Shown: positions 1-8,143 of the stretch, one piece after another
How positions within the stretch are numbered: the stretch's first letter is position 1
How the letters are laid out: every line of letters begins with the position of its first letter
Made by a program: the position numbers and the translations under genes
The notes under the pieces: generated by a model
Told to the model about the DNA's origin: nothing
Database searches by the model: none
What the model saw: the letters and a program-made list of their open reading frames with translations, nothing else
Source of the DNA: JACPIN01 sp964367085
GTDB taxonomy: Archaea > Nanobdellota > Nanobdellia > SCGC-AAA011-G17 > ARS1403
Direction: 5' to 3'
NCBI GenBank assembly: GCA_964367085.1
Contig: CAYIWL010000001.1
Span: forward strand, 1 to 46,651
DNA: 46,651 nucleotides

Positions 1-378
1 AATGAATATAATTTAAGATTTGCATTTAAAAACAAAAATACTGAAAACAAATTCAAGCTTGAAAAATTTGAGATTGAACTTCCTGATGGGATGAGTTTTA
101 GCGATACAGGATGCGAAAAATTTAGCAACGGAGTATTGATGGAAGAATATTTTACTTCCATTAATAATGCATTGAACAATGAAGTTGGCGGAGAGAATTT
201 TGGCACTTGCAAAGTTAGAATCGATGAAAGGATTTTAGGCGGATCAATTTCTGACTTGGTGATGACGGGTTATGTAAATGCTACTATGTTATATGAATAT
301 ACAATAATCGCTGAGAGAGATGTAACTTTAAGACAGCCTGAAGAGGATCAGATAAAAGCAGAGGATGTTATTGCATAA
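1..378 (+). CDS. C-terminal part of secreted Cys-containing paralog 1 (5' truncated)
   Basis: The frame is open from base 1, so the gene starts upstream of the window; the first ATG in view (91) is internal. About 125 residues are visible. The stretch begins with a beta-rich NLRFAFKNKN pattern and closes with a Y-x-Y-rich strand (MLYEYTIIAERDVTL). The same arrangement closes the two tandem paralogs at 1583-2530 and 2533-3480: a strand-turn start, two Cys near the middle, then a hydrophobic Tyr strand and a short charged tail. No function is recognised. By analogy with the paralogs it should carry an N-terminal signal or anchor outside the window and act at the cell surface. Confidence 0.7.
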   Translation, partial: NEYNLRFAFKNKNTENKFKLEKFEIELPDGMSFSDTGCEKFSNGVLMEEYFTSINNALNNEVGGENFGTCKVRIDERILGGSISDLVMTGYVNATMLYEYTIIAERDVTLRQPEEDQIKAEDVIA

Positions 379-381
379 GTT

Positions 382-714
382 TTACTTAAGTCCCCTAAGC
401 ATATAAATCATGAGGACTAATAATAATCCTGATAATATAATTATAATTAATGATACAATGAAATTTATTAAAGCCAATGTCTTAAAAAATTTAGTTAAAT
501 TTTGTTTTTTACGCCTTACAACAAAACTTAGAATAATACTTGGAACTGCTAATAACATTATGGAATCAAATGGGGCTAGCAATGAATATTTGGATAGCCA
601 TGGAGCAAGCCCGATTATATCTAAGAAAGAATCACCAATGATAATTAGCATTAGTATATTCAAAGACGAATTTATAATTAACAAGAGTTCTGTTTTTTTA
701 TTGTTATTATTCAT
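382..714 (-). CDS. Small three-helix membrane protein, unknown function
   Basis: 110 residues with three hydrophobic segments at about 9-35, 46-65 and 78-106, joined by a basic loop (RRKKQNLTKFFK). The plus-strand frame over the same bases gives an unlikely basic/Asn-rich product, so the minus strand is preferred. It is convergent with the truncated gene to its left, with 3 nt between the stop codons. An AT-rich TATA-like stretch lies at about 739-750, upstream of its ATG. No family was recognised. It sits between surface-protein paralogs and a toxin-antitoxin-like pair, which suggests accessory content. Confidence 0.6.
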   Translation of the reverse strand: MNNNNKKTELLLIINSSLNILMLIIIGDSFLDIIGLAPWLSKYSLLAPFDSIMLLAVPSIILSFVVRRKKQNLTKFFKTLALINFIVSLIIIILSGLLLVLMIYMLRGLK

Positions 715-809
715 CTTTTTGTAGTAATCATCTTACTTATTAAATTTTATGGTATTATTATTTTGAAATCTTCTAAACATTTAAAAATATAATGGAATAT
801 TCGTCTTGA

Positions 810-1143
810 ATGAACTATAAAGATCAGATTATTAGACATTTAAAGAAGTTTAAAAATATAAATAGCATTGAGATAGACTCACATGCTGTATTGAGGGCAA
901 AAGAGAAATATTGATTTGGATGAAGTCAAATATAACCTGCTAAATCCGTCTAAAAGACTTTCTTTTGCTAATATGCTTGAACCTGATGAGGATAGGCTGG
1001 AAAAATTCAAATGTTATTTAGGATATAGCAAAACACAATGCCATATATATGTAATTAAATTTAATGAGAAAATAATTGTCAAAACAGTTGTCAAACTTAA
1101 CAAGAGGTGGCAGAAAAGAGCTGAAAAGCTTTTGAAAAGATAA
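810..1143 (+). pseudogene. DUF4258-like/toxin-like protein with +1 frameshift
   Basis: An ATG at 810 opens a 34-residue frame (MNYKDQIIRHLKKFKN... SHAVLRAKEKY) that stops at 912-914. The next frame, readable from about 904 and with a TTG at 916, continues NIDLDEVKYNLLNPSKR and ends at 1143. Joined across one base near 904-911 they give an uninterrupted protein of about 110 residues: a basic amphipathic start, an HAxxRAxER-like helix, and a strand with YSKTQCHIYVIKF. This is the layout of small archaeal DUF4258-like (RelE-like) proteins. The break is a real frameshift, a sequencing error or recoding; nothing seen decides among them. The next gene encodes a DUF2283 protein, a common neighbour of DUF4258 toxins. 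Confidence 0.6.
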
Positions 1144-1174
1144 GTTTTTATATGCAATGAACTTGGTTAGAAAG

Positions 1175-1534
1175 ATGAGATTTAACATAGATTATGATGA
1201 GAAAAGTGATGATCTTTTTCTTTATAATGATAGAGATAGTAAGGGAAGTATTGAGATGGGAGATTTGATACTTGATTTTGATTCTGATGGAAACTTAACC
1301 CCGATAGAACTTTTGAATGCCACTACTTTTCTTAGAGATAGTGTTTCCGATAAGGAGGAGAAGCTGGTTACGGGTGACTTCTTGCTTACTCTGATTGGTG
1401 CTGAAGTTTTTACAAAGCAACAAAGTAATTTTCTATTTATCAAGATAATCCTCACTGGAAAGAAAGATGTAATCTCCTTCCCAATAAATGCCCCTTTAAT
1501 TGGAGAGGCTAGTCCTGCTTTGGTTTATCCATAG
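1175..1534 (+). CDS. DUF2283 family protein (putative antitoxin)
   Basis: 119 residues from ATG 1175. The N-terminal half shows the DUF2283 pattern: YDEKSDDLFLY, then GSIEMGDLILDFDSDGNLTP and IELLNATTFL. A C-terminal extension ends with SFPINAPLIG. An earlier in-frame ATG at 1157 adds MNLVRK, but the TATA-like TTTTTATATG at 1145-1154 lies about 25 nt before 1175 and only a few nt before 1157, so a leaderless start at 1175 fits better. DUF2283 proteins often pair with DUF4258-like toxins; here the upstream partner is frameshifted. The antitoxin role is inferred from family and context only. Confidence 0.6.
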   Translation: MRFNIDYDEKSDDLFLYNDRDSKGSIEMGDLILDFDSDGNLTPIELLNATTFLRDSVSDKEEKLVTGDFLLTLIGAEVFTKQQSNFLFIKIILTGKKDVISFPINAPLIGEASPALVYP

Positions 1535-1582
1535 AAACATTTTTATACGAATTCCTGTTTTTTTATTAAAAAGGTGTGATTG

Positions 1583-2530
1583 ATGAGTAAACTGAAGATA
1601 ATTATTATTCTGATTGCTTTGTTTTTTGTAGTTGGGCAGAAATGCGAGCTTGGGAAAAATAAAGAAGGAATTTCTGAAGATGATTTCTCCGGAACAAAAG
1701 GAATTGTTTTGAGCTTTGTCGACGGACTTCCACCTAAAGAAGTTTGGAAGGGGATTGACTTTGGAATTTGGCTTGATGTGCACAATCGGGGCTTTGAAGA
1801 TGTTTCAGCCGGAAGGGTTTGCATTGGGTCTCTACCTAACAGCATATTTACAAAATCTGATAGTTGTCTTGAACTTGGAGAACTCTCTGGGAGGAAAAAT
1901 TTTCCCGGGGGAGAGATAAAAACTTATGGAGAGACAGAGTGGGATGGGTTTTCTGTTGATGAAGATTATAAAGTCAATGTTGATACTGGATATCCTATAG
2001 TTGCCAAAACATGCTATGAGTACAGCACTAGTTTAGCTCCGCTTATTTGTATTCGAGATTTGACTATGAATGAAAGGGAAGCAGTTTGTAATGCTGGAGA
2101 GATTAAACTTGGAAGTAAAGGACAGGGTGCTCCTGTTTCTGTTACTTATTTGAAAGAGGACATTATTCCTAGAGGAGATGAGAATGAATTATTCTTTACT
2201 TTTAAAATCAAAAACGAAGATGATGGCGAGGTTATAAAAGCTGAAAAAATTGGCGATGATAAGGATAGTGGGAAATGCAGCTTTGAAAGGAAAGATAAAA
2301 ACAAAGTAAACATTGAAATTGACTTGCCTGGATTTGGGAAAGGAAGCTGCAAAAATGGCGGTGAAGTTGTTCTGATTAACGGAGAGGGACAGGCATTTTG
2401 CTCTGGAATCAAAGTTCCTAAAGGCGAGAGTTTTTCGTTACCTTTAAATATTAAATTAACATATGGATATCTATCTCATATTAGAGGTGAGTTCACAATT
2501 AAGAAAGATATTACATCGGAGGCTGAATAA
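1583..2530 (+). CDS. Secreted Cys-containing surface protein, paralog 2
   Basis: 315 residues from ATG 1583, preceded by an AAGGTG ribosome site at 1571-1576; a TTG at 1580 is less likely. The N-terminus is a short signal or anchor (KLKIIIILIALFFVVGQKCE) with a conserved GQxC at its end, like a lipoprotein site but not a canonical lipobox. The rest looks beta-rich: about residues 30-150 resemble a CARDB-like strand pattern (FGIWLDVHNRG), and the C-terminal half begins ELFFTFKIKN and ends in LTYGYLSHIRGEFTI. Cys are regularly spaced, which suggests disulfides outside the cell. It is a tandem duplicate of the next gene (2 nt apart). A TATA-like box lies at 1540-1548. Function unknown. Confidence 0.8.
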   Translation: MSKLKIIIILIALFFVVGQKCELGKNKEGISEDDFSGTKGIVLSFVDGLPPKEVWKGIDFGIWLDVHNRGFEDVSAGRVCIGSLPNSIFTKSDSCLELGELSGRKNFPGGEIKTYGETEWDGFSVDEDYKVNVDTGYPIVAKTCYEYSTSLAPLICIRDLTMNEREAVCNAGEIKLGSKGQGAPVSVTYLKEDIIPRGDENELFFTFKIKNEDDGEVIKAEKIGDDKDSGKCSFERKDKNKVNIEIDLPGFGKGSCKNGGEVVLINGEGQAFCSGIKVPKGESFSLPLNIKLTYGYLSHIRGEFTIKKDITSEAE

Positions 2531-2532
2531 AA

Positions 2533-3480
2533 ATGAAAAAAAAAGGGTACTTTTTATTTTTAATATTTGTAGCAATCTTCCTTGTTTCCGGACAGACTTG
2601 CGACAGAAGTAAGGAAAAAGGAGAAGGTGGATTTTTAGGGGGAAAGGAAGGGCTTGTAATTGATTTTGTCGACGACGCTCCTCCTCTTAGTGGAATATTT
2701 AAGGGAGAAGAGTTTCCAATTGATGTCGAGATAATAAACAAAGGAGAGGCTGATATTGGAGAGAATTCAGTTACTTTATATTTAACAGGAGCTTTATATT
2801 CTAGCAACTCAATCACAACGAGTAATGAAGATAAGCAAACTGGCAATGATGCTTTTATAGCTGGTGTTGAAGAAAGTGAAGGAAAGAGGGTTGAGGATAG
2901 CCTTGTTGTACCTTTTGGAACTGTTACTTACAATGGAGAAATTTTAGGAGATAGTGTTCCTTTGGAGGTTGGTGTTAGTGTGTGTTATCCTTACGAAACT
3001 AAAGTTCAAATAGATGATTTCTGTGTGCCTAGCACTGCAAGAACTGTTACTGGAACTGATGATTGTGAGATTATAACAACGGAGAATATAGTAAGGGAGA
3101 AAGAAAATTCCGGAGCTCCTGTGCAAATAACTTCTTTAAGAGAGCAAGAAGGTCCTAATTTTGTCAGAGTTACTCTAGACATTAATAACGTTGGAACGGG
3201 GGATGTAGTTGCTACTGGGGTTTGCAAAAGAGGCTTGGAAAGAAGTGATTTGAATCAAGTGCAAGTTACTATGCCAACAAATTTTAAATGCAGCTTTAGA
3301 GATGCAGAAACTGAGACCAATCAAGGCGTCGTTGACTTGAGAGGCGGGCATGGAGTTTTGAGATGCAAGAGAGACGTGAGCAATTCCGGAAGTGCATTCA
3401 AAGAAAGCATTGCAGTAACTTTGAACTACAACTACTTGCAGGAAATTTCAAAAGCAGTGACTGTTAATAAAGGCGCTTAA
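2533..3480 (+). CDS. Secreted Cys-containing surface protein, paralog 3
   Basis: 315 residues, the same length as its upstream neighbour. It starts with a hydrophobic signal (FLFLIFVAIFLVSGQTCDRS) that ends in the shared GQxC. A strand block at about 35-60 has FVDDAPPLSGIFKGEEF, matching FVDGLPPKEVWKGIDF of paralog 2. The middle is Cys-containing, and the C-terminal domain is FVRVTLDINNVG followed by LNYNYLQEISKAVTV. Only 2 nt separate it from paralog 2, so the two are probably cotranscribed and likely act in the same surface structure. Three 8-bp tandem repeats and a T-rich stretch follow the stop. No enzyme motif was seen. Confidence 0.8.
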   Translation: MKKKGYFLFLIFVAIFLVSGQTCDRSKEKGEGGFLGGKEGLVIDFVDDAPPLSGIFKGEEFPIDVEIINKGEADIGENSVTLYLTGALYSSNSITTSNEDKQTGNDAFIAGVEESEGKRVEDSLVVPFGTVTYNGEILGDSVPLEVGVSVCYPYETKVQIDDFCVPSTARTVTGTDDCEIITTENIVREKENSGAPVQITSLREQEGPNFVRVTLDINNVGTGDVVATGVCKRGLERSDLNQVQVTMPTNFKCSFRDAETETNQGVVDLRGGHGVLRCKRDVSNSGSAFKESIAVTLNYNYLQEISKAVTVNKGA

Positions 3481-3504
3481 ATAAGTTTATAAGTTTATAA
3501 GTTT
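3481..3504 (+). repeat. Three tandem ATAAGTTT units
   Basis: Three exact 8-bp units start at the base after the stop codon of paralog 3. Short tandem repeats of similar flavour (TTAGTAAG) follow another stop codon at 43662. Confidence 0.9.
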
Positions 3505-3528
3505 TTTATTTCTTTTATATTTTTATTA
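3500..3528 (+). terminator. Candidate T-rich archaeal terminator
   Basis: A run of T-rich bases (GTTTTTTATTTCTTTTATAT and on) lies just after the last paralog gene. Archaeal RNA polymerase commonly stops at such runs without a hairpin. The assignment rests on base composition and position only. Confidence 0.4.
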
Positions 3529-3604
3529 TGGAAATTATTGCTGACTTATAATTGCATAATATACTTGCTAAATATTTATATAGAAGTAATACCTAAATTA
3601 TATA

Positions 3605-4846
3605 ATGTTTAATCGACGTGAAGCCGGAATTAATTTCTCACAAATAAAATATAAATTATTAAATAATTCTACTTTTATTCCACATATTCGTTCTGATGGT
3701 ACTTCATCTATCCCTTACACTATTTTAGATAGGTTTATTTATGAACTTCCTGCAGTAGCACTTCTTAAGATATATACTGAGAGAAACTTCAATCTGAGAA
3801 TCAAGAAATTGCATTTAGTAGGAAATAGTTTTATAATTTCTTTAAAAGCCGAAAGAAATTTTAAGAATATAAAAATTCAAGTATTAAATATTAAATCTAA
3901 GAAGAAACTTCTAGATAGAAAAAATGTTGATTTTGTGAAATATATACCAAAATTTACTTCAAAAAAAACTCCCATATATATCTTTGATGATGATTCTTCT
4001 TACGTTATTGGTGGGCACTATAAGAAAGATATTCTTGTTAAAAAAGAGATTTTACAGGATAAAAATATCCCCCTTGTTTTGGGATTGTATTTAACTGAAG
4101 GAGGTAAAATTGATGCAACATTTACTAATTCTTGGCCTGAAGCAATTAACGTTGTTTTAAATTTTGTTGAAAGAAATTTTAGTATTCCAAGAAAAAAAGT
4201 TCTTGTTAGTATTTGTTGTAATCCCAATCTTAAATCTAAAAAATCAGAATTAGAACATTTTTGGACTGAAAAAACAGGTATAACAAATTTCTTTAAAAAT
4301 TTGCACTTTAACAAAAATGTTAGATCTCCCCAAGGAATTTTAGAATTATATTTTTCGAGTAAGATAATTAAAGAGATATTTGTAAACTTATGTTATAAAT
4401 TAGATCTTGATAAAAATTTTAAATTTATTGATGGATTCTTATCTGGTGATGGTTCTCCAATCTTACAAAATAAAGCTTGTATAACTCATCATATTCTCTT
4501 TGATTCTAAAGCAAAAAATTATGATAAATATAAAAGGATTTTTGAAGGATACAAATTTGGGCTTATAAATAAAAATCGGTTTGTTATCTATACTAATTGG
4601 GAACAAAATTTAGAATTATTAATGAATGGAGCATACTTGCATAGTCCAATGAAGAGATTTAGATTCCTTAAATACTTTTTATCTCTTCCTAAAACAAAAA
4701 TTGTAAATAATAAGGATGTAATAAAATTAAGAAATGAATTTATAAAACAAAAACATTATCTAGAAGAGTTTTATAAATCTTTGGCTATCAAGTATAATAT
4801 TTATTCTATTAACAGAATGGGAGAGTATATAAAATGGAATTTATAA
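3605..4846 (+). CDS. LAGLIDADG-type homing endonuclease-like protein
   Basis: 413 residues. Two LAGLIDADG-like helices are visible: LVLGLYLTEGG at 157-167 and FIDGFLSGDGS at 274-284, with acidic residues E165 and D282 in the catalytic positions. A spacing of about 117 residues suits a two-domain single-chain enzyme. Residues 1-150 form a separate basic N-terminal region with no recognised domain. A TATA box TTTATATA at 3575-3582 lies about 25 nt before the ATG. The 3' end overlaps the EndoQ gene by 13 nt. The gene appears more AT-rich than its neighbours, which suggests recent acquisition. It could be a freestanding homing endonuclease or a domesticated DNA-binding regulator; there are no intein splicing blocks. 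Confidence 0.75.
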   Translation: MFNRREAGINFSQIKYKLLNNSTFIPHIRSDGTSSIPYTILDRFIYELPAVALLKIYTERNFNLRIKKLHLVGNSFIISLKAERNFKNIKIQVLNIKSKKKLLDRKNVDFVKYIPKFTSKKTPIYIFDDDSSYVIGGHYKKDILVKKEILQDKNIPLVLGLYLTEGGKIDATFTNSWPEAINVVLNFVERNFSIPRKKVLVSICCNPNLKSKKSELEHFWTEKTGITNFFKNLHFNKNVRSPQGILELYFSSKIIKEIFVNLCYKLDLDKNFKFIDGFLSGDGSPILQNKACITHHILFDSKAKNYDKYKRIFEGYKFGLINKNRFVIYTNWEQNLELLMNGAYLHSPMKRFRFLKYFLSLPKTKIVNNKDVIKLRNEFIKQKHYLEEFYKSLAIKYNIYSINRMGEYIKWNL

Positions 4847-6081
4847 GTGATCTTCAGATTCATTCTTCGCATTCAAGAGCTACAAGCAAGAATATAACTT
4901 TTCAAAATTTAGAAAAATTTGCCAGGATAAAAGGTTTGAACCTACTTGGTACGGGGGACTTTCAACATCCAATACAATTTAAAACAATAACTAATGAATT
5001 GGAAGAAGATAATAATGGCATATTGTGGACTAAAACTAAATTCCCATTTTTATTGCAAACAGAAATTAGTTTGATATATACTGATAAAGAAAGAAACAAA
5101 GGACAGAGAGTTCATCATTTAATTTTTTCACCTAATTTAGATACTGCTAAACAAATAATTGATAAACTCGGCAGCAAAGGAAGATTAGATTATGATGGAA
5201 GACCAATTTTTGGATTTAATAGTGTTGAATTAATAGATATGATGAGAAGCATAAATGTGGATATTGAGATTATTCCTGCTCATGTATGGACACCACATTT
5301 TTCTCTTATGGGTGAATATAATCAGCTGAATAAAGTTGAGGACTGCTTCCAAGAGAATACAAAATATATTCATGCTTTAGAGACAGGGATGTCCAGCGAT
5401 CCCGCAGATAATTGGAGAATAAGTGCTTTGGACAAATTTCAATTAGTTAGTTTTAGCGATGCACATAGCATGTGGCCTTACCGCTTAGGAAGAGAAGCAA
5501 CTGTATTTGATTTTAATGAGTTGAGCTATAAAAATTTCCTTAAAGCAATTAGAACTGGTGAAGGACTTAAGAGTACAATCGAAACGCCAACTTTTTACGG
5601 TAAATATCATTATTCTGGACATAGAAATTGTGGAATTGTTTTAGACCCTAAAGAATCTTTGAAAAATAATCAAATTTGCCCAAAATGCGGAAATAAATTG
5701 ATAGTCGGAGTTGCTGATAGAATTGAAAAAATGGCTGATAGACCTGAAGGATACAAAAGAAAAAATATCAAACCCTTTGTTTCTTTGATTCCACTGCAAG
5801 AACTAATTTCTGCTGTGTATGGGATTAAACAATTAAATTCTAAAAATATTTGGAAAATCTATGATAAATTAATTGAGGAATTTGGAAATGAGCTCAATGT
5901 TTTGCTCAATGCTTCTGAAAACGAGCTCAGAAAAATCGTTCATGAGAAACTGGCTAAGATAATTATATTGAACAGGGAAGGAAAACTGAAAATAAAAGCA
6001 GGCTTTGATGGGGTTTACGGGGTGATTGAATTGAATGAGAAAGATAAAATTAAAACGCAGAAAAGTTTGGGGGAGTTTTAA
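4834..6081 (+). CDS. endoQ: Endonuclease Q (DNA repair endonuclease)
   Basis: 415 residues, close to the family length of about 400-425. EndoQ nicks DNA 5' of deaminated bases (hypoxanthine, uracil, xanthine) and abasic sites. The PHP-type metal-binding start is DLQIHSSHSR at 6-15, followed by LLGTGDFQHP, the catalytic-core strands IIPAHVWTPHFS and VSFSDAHSMWPYRLGREA. A Zn-binding segment CGIVLDPKES...CPKCGNKL follows near residues 268-293, and then a helical C-terminal part. The start lies inside the last 13 nt of the LAGLIDADG gene, so translational coupling is likely. Identity is strong from motif order and length. Confidence 0.9.
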   Translation: MEFISDLQIHSSHSRATSKNITFQNLEKFARIKGLNLLGTGDFQHPIQFKTITNELEEDNNGILWTKTKFPFLLQTEISLIYTDKERNKGQRVHHLIFSPNLDTAKQIIDKLGSKGRLDYDGRPIFGFNSVELIDMMRSINVDIEIIPAHVWTPHFSLMGEYNQLNKVEDCFQENTKYIHALETGMSSDPADNWRISALDKFQLVSFSDAHSMWPYRLGREATVFDFNELSYKNFLKAIRTGEGLKSTIETPTFYGKYHYSGHRNCGIVLDPKESLKNNQICPKCGNKLIVGVADRIEKMADRPEGYKRKNIKPFVSLIPLQELISAVYGIKQLNSKNIWKIYDKLIEEFGNELNVLLNASENELRKIVHEKLAKIIILNREGKLKIKAGFDGVYGVIELNEKDKIKTQKSLGEF

Positions 6082-6124
6082 GAAATTATTTCAAAAATAA
6101 ACCGAAAGTTATATAAGTTAGTAG

Positions 6125-6136
6125 TTGTTATAACAA
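6125..6136 (+). promoter_or_regulatory. Perfect 12-bp palindrome, candidate operator
   Basis: TTGTTATAACAA is its own reverse complement. It sits between a TATA-like GTTATATAAG (about 6107-6116) and the start of the toxin-antitoxin pair at 6143/6146. This is the usual place for an autoregulatory antitoxin site; binding by the downstream protein is inferred. Confidence 0.5.
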
Positions 6137-6145
6137 GGTATAATG

Positions 6146-6349
6146 ATGGTTGAAATCATTTATAGTAAACATGCGAATGACAAACGAATTTTATATGGCT
6201 TATCAAAGGAGCAGATTGAAAGAGCGGTTAAAAGAGGAGCAATATCGAAGCAGACTGACGGTTTCCTTGCTTCATATAGAGAAATTAAAATTGCTTACAA
6301 AAAATTGGATGGAGAGGGATATTATCTAAAAACGATATATATTGATTAA
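6146..6349 (+). CDS. DUF4258 family protein (putative RelE-like toxin)
   Basis: 67 residues from ATG 6146; an adjacent ATG at 6143 is equally possible. The DUF4258 signature is clear: IIYSKHANDKRILYGLSKEQ, in which a strand is followed by an HA-x-x-R helix, and then a charged strand region ending YYLKTIYID. DUF4258 proteins are predicted mRNA-interferase-fold toxins. The stop codon is 1 nt before the next gene, which encodes a YgiT-type zinc ribbon plus AbrB-like antitoxin, so the two form a toxin-first pair. A 12-bp palindrome lies upstream at 6125-6136. Confidence 0.75.
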   Translation: MVEIIYSKHANDKRILYGLSKEQIERAVKRGAISKQTDGFLASYREIKIAYKKLDGEGYYLKTIYID

Positions 6350-6350
6350 A

Positions 6351-6689
6351 ATGAAACTTGACAAGTGTCCGGAATGTGAAGGAAAAATAGAAGAGAAAAA
6401 TCTGGATTATATCCTAGTGGGAGTAGATTTAGGGAAGTTTCCAACTTTGGTTTGCAGCGAATGTGGGAAACAGTTTTATGAAGATAAAGTGTTAGATCAA
6501 ATAGACGAATCTGCAAAAAAGAAGGGATTATGGGGACTAGAGCATAAGACAAAATTAAATGCTTTGGGGAATGGGCTTGCAATAAGGCTGAGCAAAAATC
6601 AGATTAATTTTGGCAACTTAAAAAAGGGTAAAGAAGTTTTGGTTTATCCTGAATCTAAAGATAAATTTATTATTGAAATACAACATTGA
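6351..6689 (+). CDS. YgiT-type zinc-finger/AbrB-like antitoxin
   Basis: 112 residues from ATG 6351, 1 nt after the toxin stop (an in-frame TTG at 6342 is less likely). The N-terminal zinc ribbon has CPECEGKIE and CSECGKQFYE, the two CxxC knuckles of the MqsA/YgiT antitoxin N-terminus. A linker is followed by KLNALGNGLAIRLSKNQI and VLVYPESKDKFIIEI, a SpoVT/AbrB swapped-hairpin pattern that binds DNA. The protein should neutralise the DUF4258 partner through the zinc domain and repress the operon through the AbrB part. The gene is convergent with the HExxH protein gene, with 7 nt between them. Confidence 0.75.
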   Translation: MKLDKCPECEGKIEEKNLDYILVGVDLGKFPTLVCSECGKQFYEDKVLDQIDESAKKKGLWGLEHKTKLNALGNGLAIRLSKNQINFGNLKKGKEVLVYPESKDKFIIEIQH

Positions 6690-6696
6690 ATGAGTT

Positions 6697-7353
6697 TTAG
6701 TGCTTGAAATATTTGTTAAATACATCATTTAACTCCTTGTTAATTTTTAGCAGTTCGTATGCATCTACGCCTTGTTTTTTTAGATAACTCAAGTTTGCAA
6801 CTATGTGAGCATGGATTTCATCAGCCCATACACTAGGATGATAGCCCCCGCCATATTTTGCGAGATAATCTATAATCTTTTTTTCTACTTTCTTATCAAT
6901 TTTATTTAATATTCTAGTTACTTCTCTCTTATAAGCTGGGTTTGTATAATAAAGCCCATGTGCTATCTCATGATTAAGGAGATGCTGGCTGGAATTTTTG
7001 GATGTTGCTACGATATAGAATCTTCCTTTTCTTTTATTTTTGAATAATCTTAGTAATGATTGTTCTTCTATAGATAAAGGGTCAAATCTTCCTTTATAGA
7101 AAGGCAATAATATTTTAGAAGGAATATTAAAACCGTCCCAGTCTCTGCAGTAAGTAAATTTTCCTGTTTTTTTGCCTAGAGGAGAATTGGCTATGTACCA
7201 TCTCTTAAATTCATCCAAACTAAAAATTTTCCCTCTGAATTTTGGTGATTCAAAATGTTCTTGAAACCTTAGAAGAGTTTTGGCTAGTTGCCATTGTGAT
7301 GGAAAAATTAAATGATAAATGTTTTGTGTCAGCTTTTTACATTTTATTTTCAT
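6697..7353 (-). CDS. HExxH putative metalloprotein, unknown function
   Basis: 218 residues. The motif NHEIAHGLYYTN at about residues 127-138 contains HExxH, the zinc-binding helix of many metallopeptidases. A further conserved-looking block GGGYHPSVWADEIHAHIVAN lies about 40 residues downstream and could supply the third ligand. There is no signal peptide, so it should be cytosolic. It is the last gene of the minus-strand run eL42-eS27-aIF2alpha-Nop10-PAC2, with a 2-nt gap from PAC2. That suggests co-expression with translation and proteasome-assembly functions. Proteolytic activity is an inference from the motif only. Confidence 0.65.
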   Translation of the reverse strand: MKIKCKKLTQNIYHLIFPSQWQLAKTLLRFQEHFESPKFRGKIFSLDEFKRWYIANSPLGKKTGKFTYCRDWDGFNIPSKILLPFYKGRFDPLSIEEQSLLRLFKNKRKGRFYIVATSKNSSQHLLNHEIAHGLYYTNPAYKREVTRILNKIDKKVEKKIIDYLAKYGGGYHPSVWADEIHAHIVANLSYLKKQGVDAYELLKINKELNDVFNKYFKH

Positions 7354-7355
7354 TG

Positions 7356-8120
7356 TTAACCAATGTAAGTAGTATCTGCCTTTGGCTGGATTTTTTGCTT
7401 TATGTCCTTGAAGAAATGCTTTTCTGATTCGGACTCTTCATTCATGTCTGAGATTTCTGCATCCAGTTCTGTCAAGTCAAGATCTAGTTTTAAGTTCTTG
7501 TTCAAAACATCCAGTATCTCTCTTGCTCCCTTTATTCCAAGATGATTGGGATGGCCGAATGTTTCTGCGAGAAATGAGATTGCCGGAATTTTTCTTTCTG
7601 CGCTTAATCCTAATAAAACTCCTGATACTCCAATAATTGGGCCTACAAAACCATACAGGCTTGTTGAAACCTGCTTTGCCCTGTACTTATCTATTAATCT
7701 CTTGTCATTTCCTGTTTTATAAACAGCGGGCTTCTTAGGATTTTCAGGCAAACCTATTCCACCTAATGTAATCACTTCTTTTGCTTTGTACTTTTCTATT
7801 ACATCTAAAATTTCTTCACAAAAAGCGTAGCATGATTTTTCATCCGTCGGTTGGATGTCACCTGCAAGAAACATTATTGATTTATTATTCATGTTTTTAT
7901 AATACATCTCTATCTTTGGCAGTTCAACTAAATTCTTTTCATTGACGAAAACAGAGTTAGGGAAATTGTGAGAAGAAATCTCGAGAAATTTCTTTGCTTG
8001 CATGTGTTCTATCATAAAATCAACTGCTATCTTTCCGACGTTGCCCATTCCAGGCAGGCCTTCTATCAGAATCGGATCTTTTAATTTTGGATTTGAGAAG
8101 GACTTTATTTTGAATGTCAT
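7356..8120 (-). CDS. PAC2 family proteasome-assembly chaperone-like protein
   Basis: 254 residues. PAC2 features are present: PILIEGLPGMGNVGKIAVDF at the start, then a FLAGDIQP strand, VITLGGIGLPE, and GVSGVLLGLSAERKIPAISF followed by LAETFGHPN. Archaeal members (PbaA/PbaB type) help or regulate proteasome assembly. The C-terminal tail is acidic then basic and ends near TTYIG, compatible with the C-terminal HbYX-like docking tails known for archaeal PbaB; this is weak evidence (Y-I-G is not a clean match). It follows Nop10 by 23 nt in the translation operon. Confidence 0.85.
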   Translation of the reverse strand: MTFKIKSFSNPKLKDPILIEGLPGMGNVGKIAVDFMIEHMQAKKFLEISSHNFPNSVFVNEKNLVELPKIEMYYKNMNNKSIMFLAGDIQPTDEKSCYAFCEEILDVIEKYKAKEVITLGGIGLPENPKKPAVYKTGNDKRLIDKYRAKQVSTSLYGFVGPIIGVSGVLLGLSAERKIPAISFLAETFGHPNHLGIKGAREILDVLNKNLKLDLDLTELDAEISDMNEESESEKHFFKDIKQKIQPKADTTYIG

Positions 8121-8143
8121 CGATAAATCTAGGAGTATTGTTT

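Noticed and set aside
410..724. Plus-strand open frame of 104 codons
   Set aside because: It is antisense to a better membrane protein on the minus strand and has an atypical Asn/Ile/Lys composition without a domain.
3605..4846. Intein in EndoQ
   Set aside because: The LAGLIDADG gene is upstream of an intact EndoQ start, without splicing motifs.
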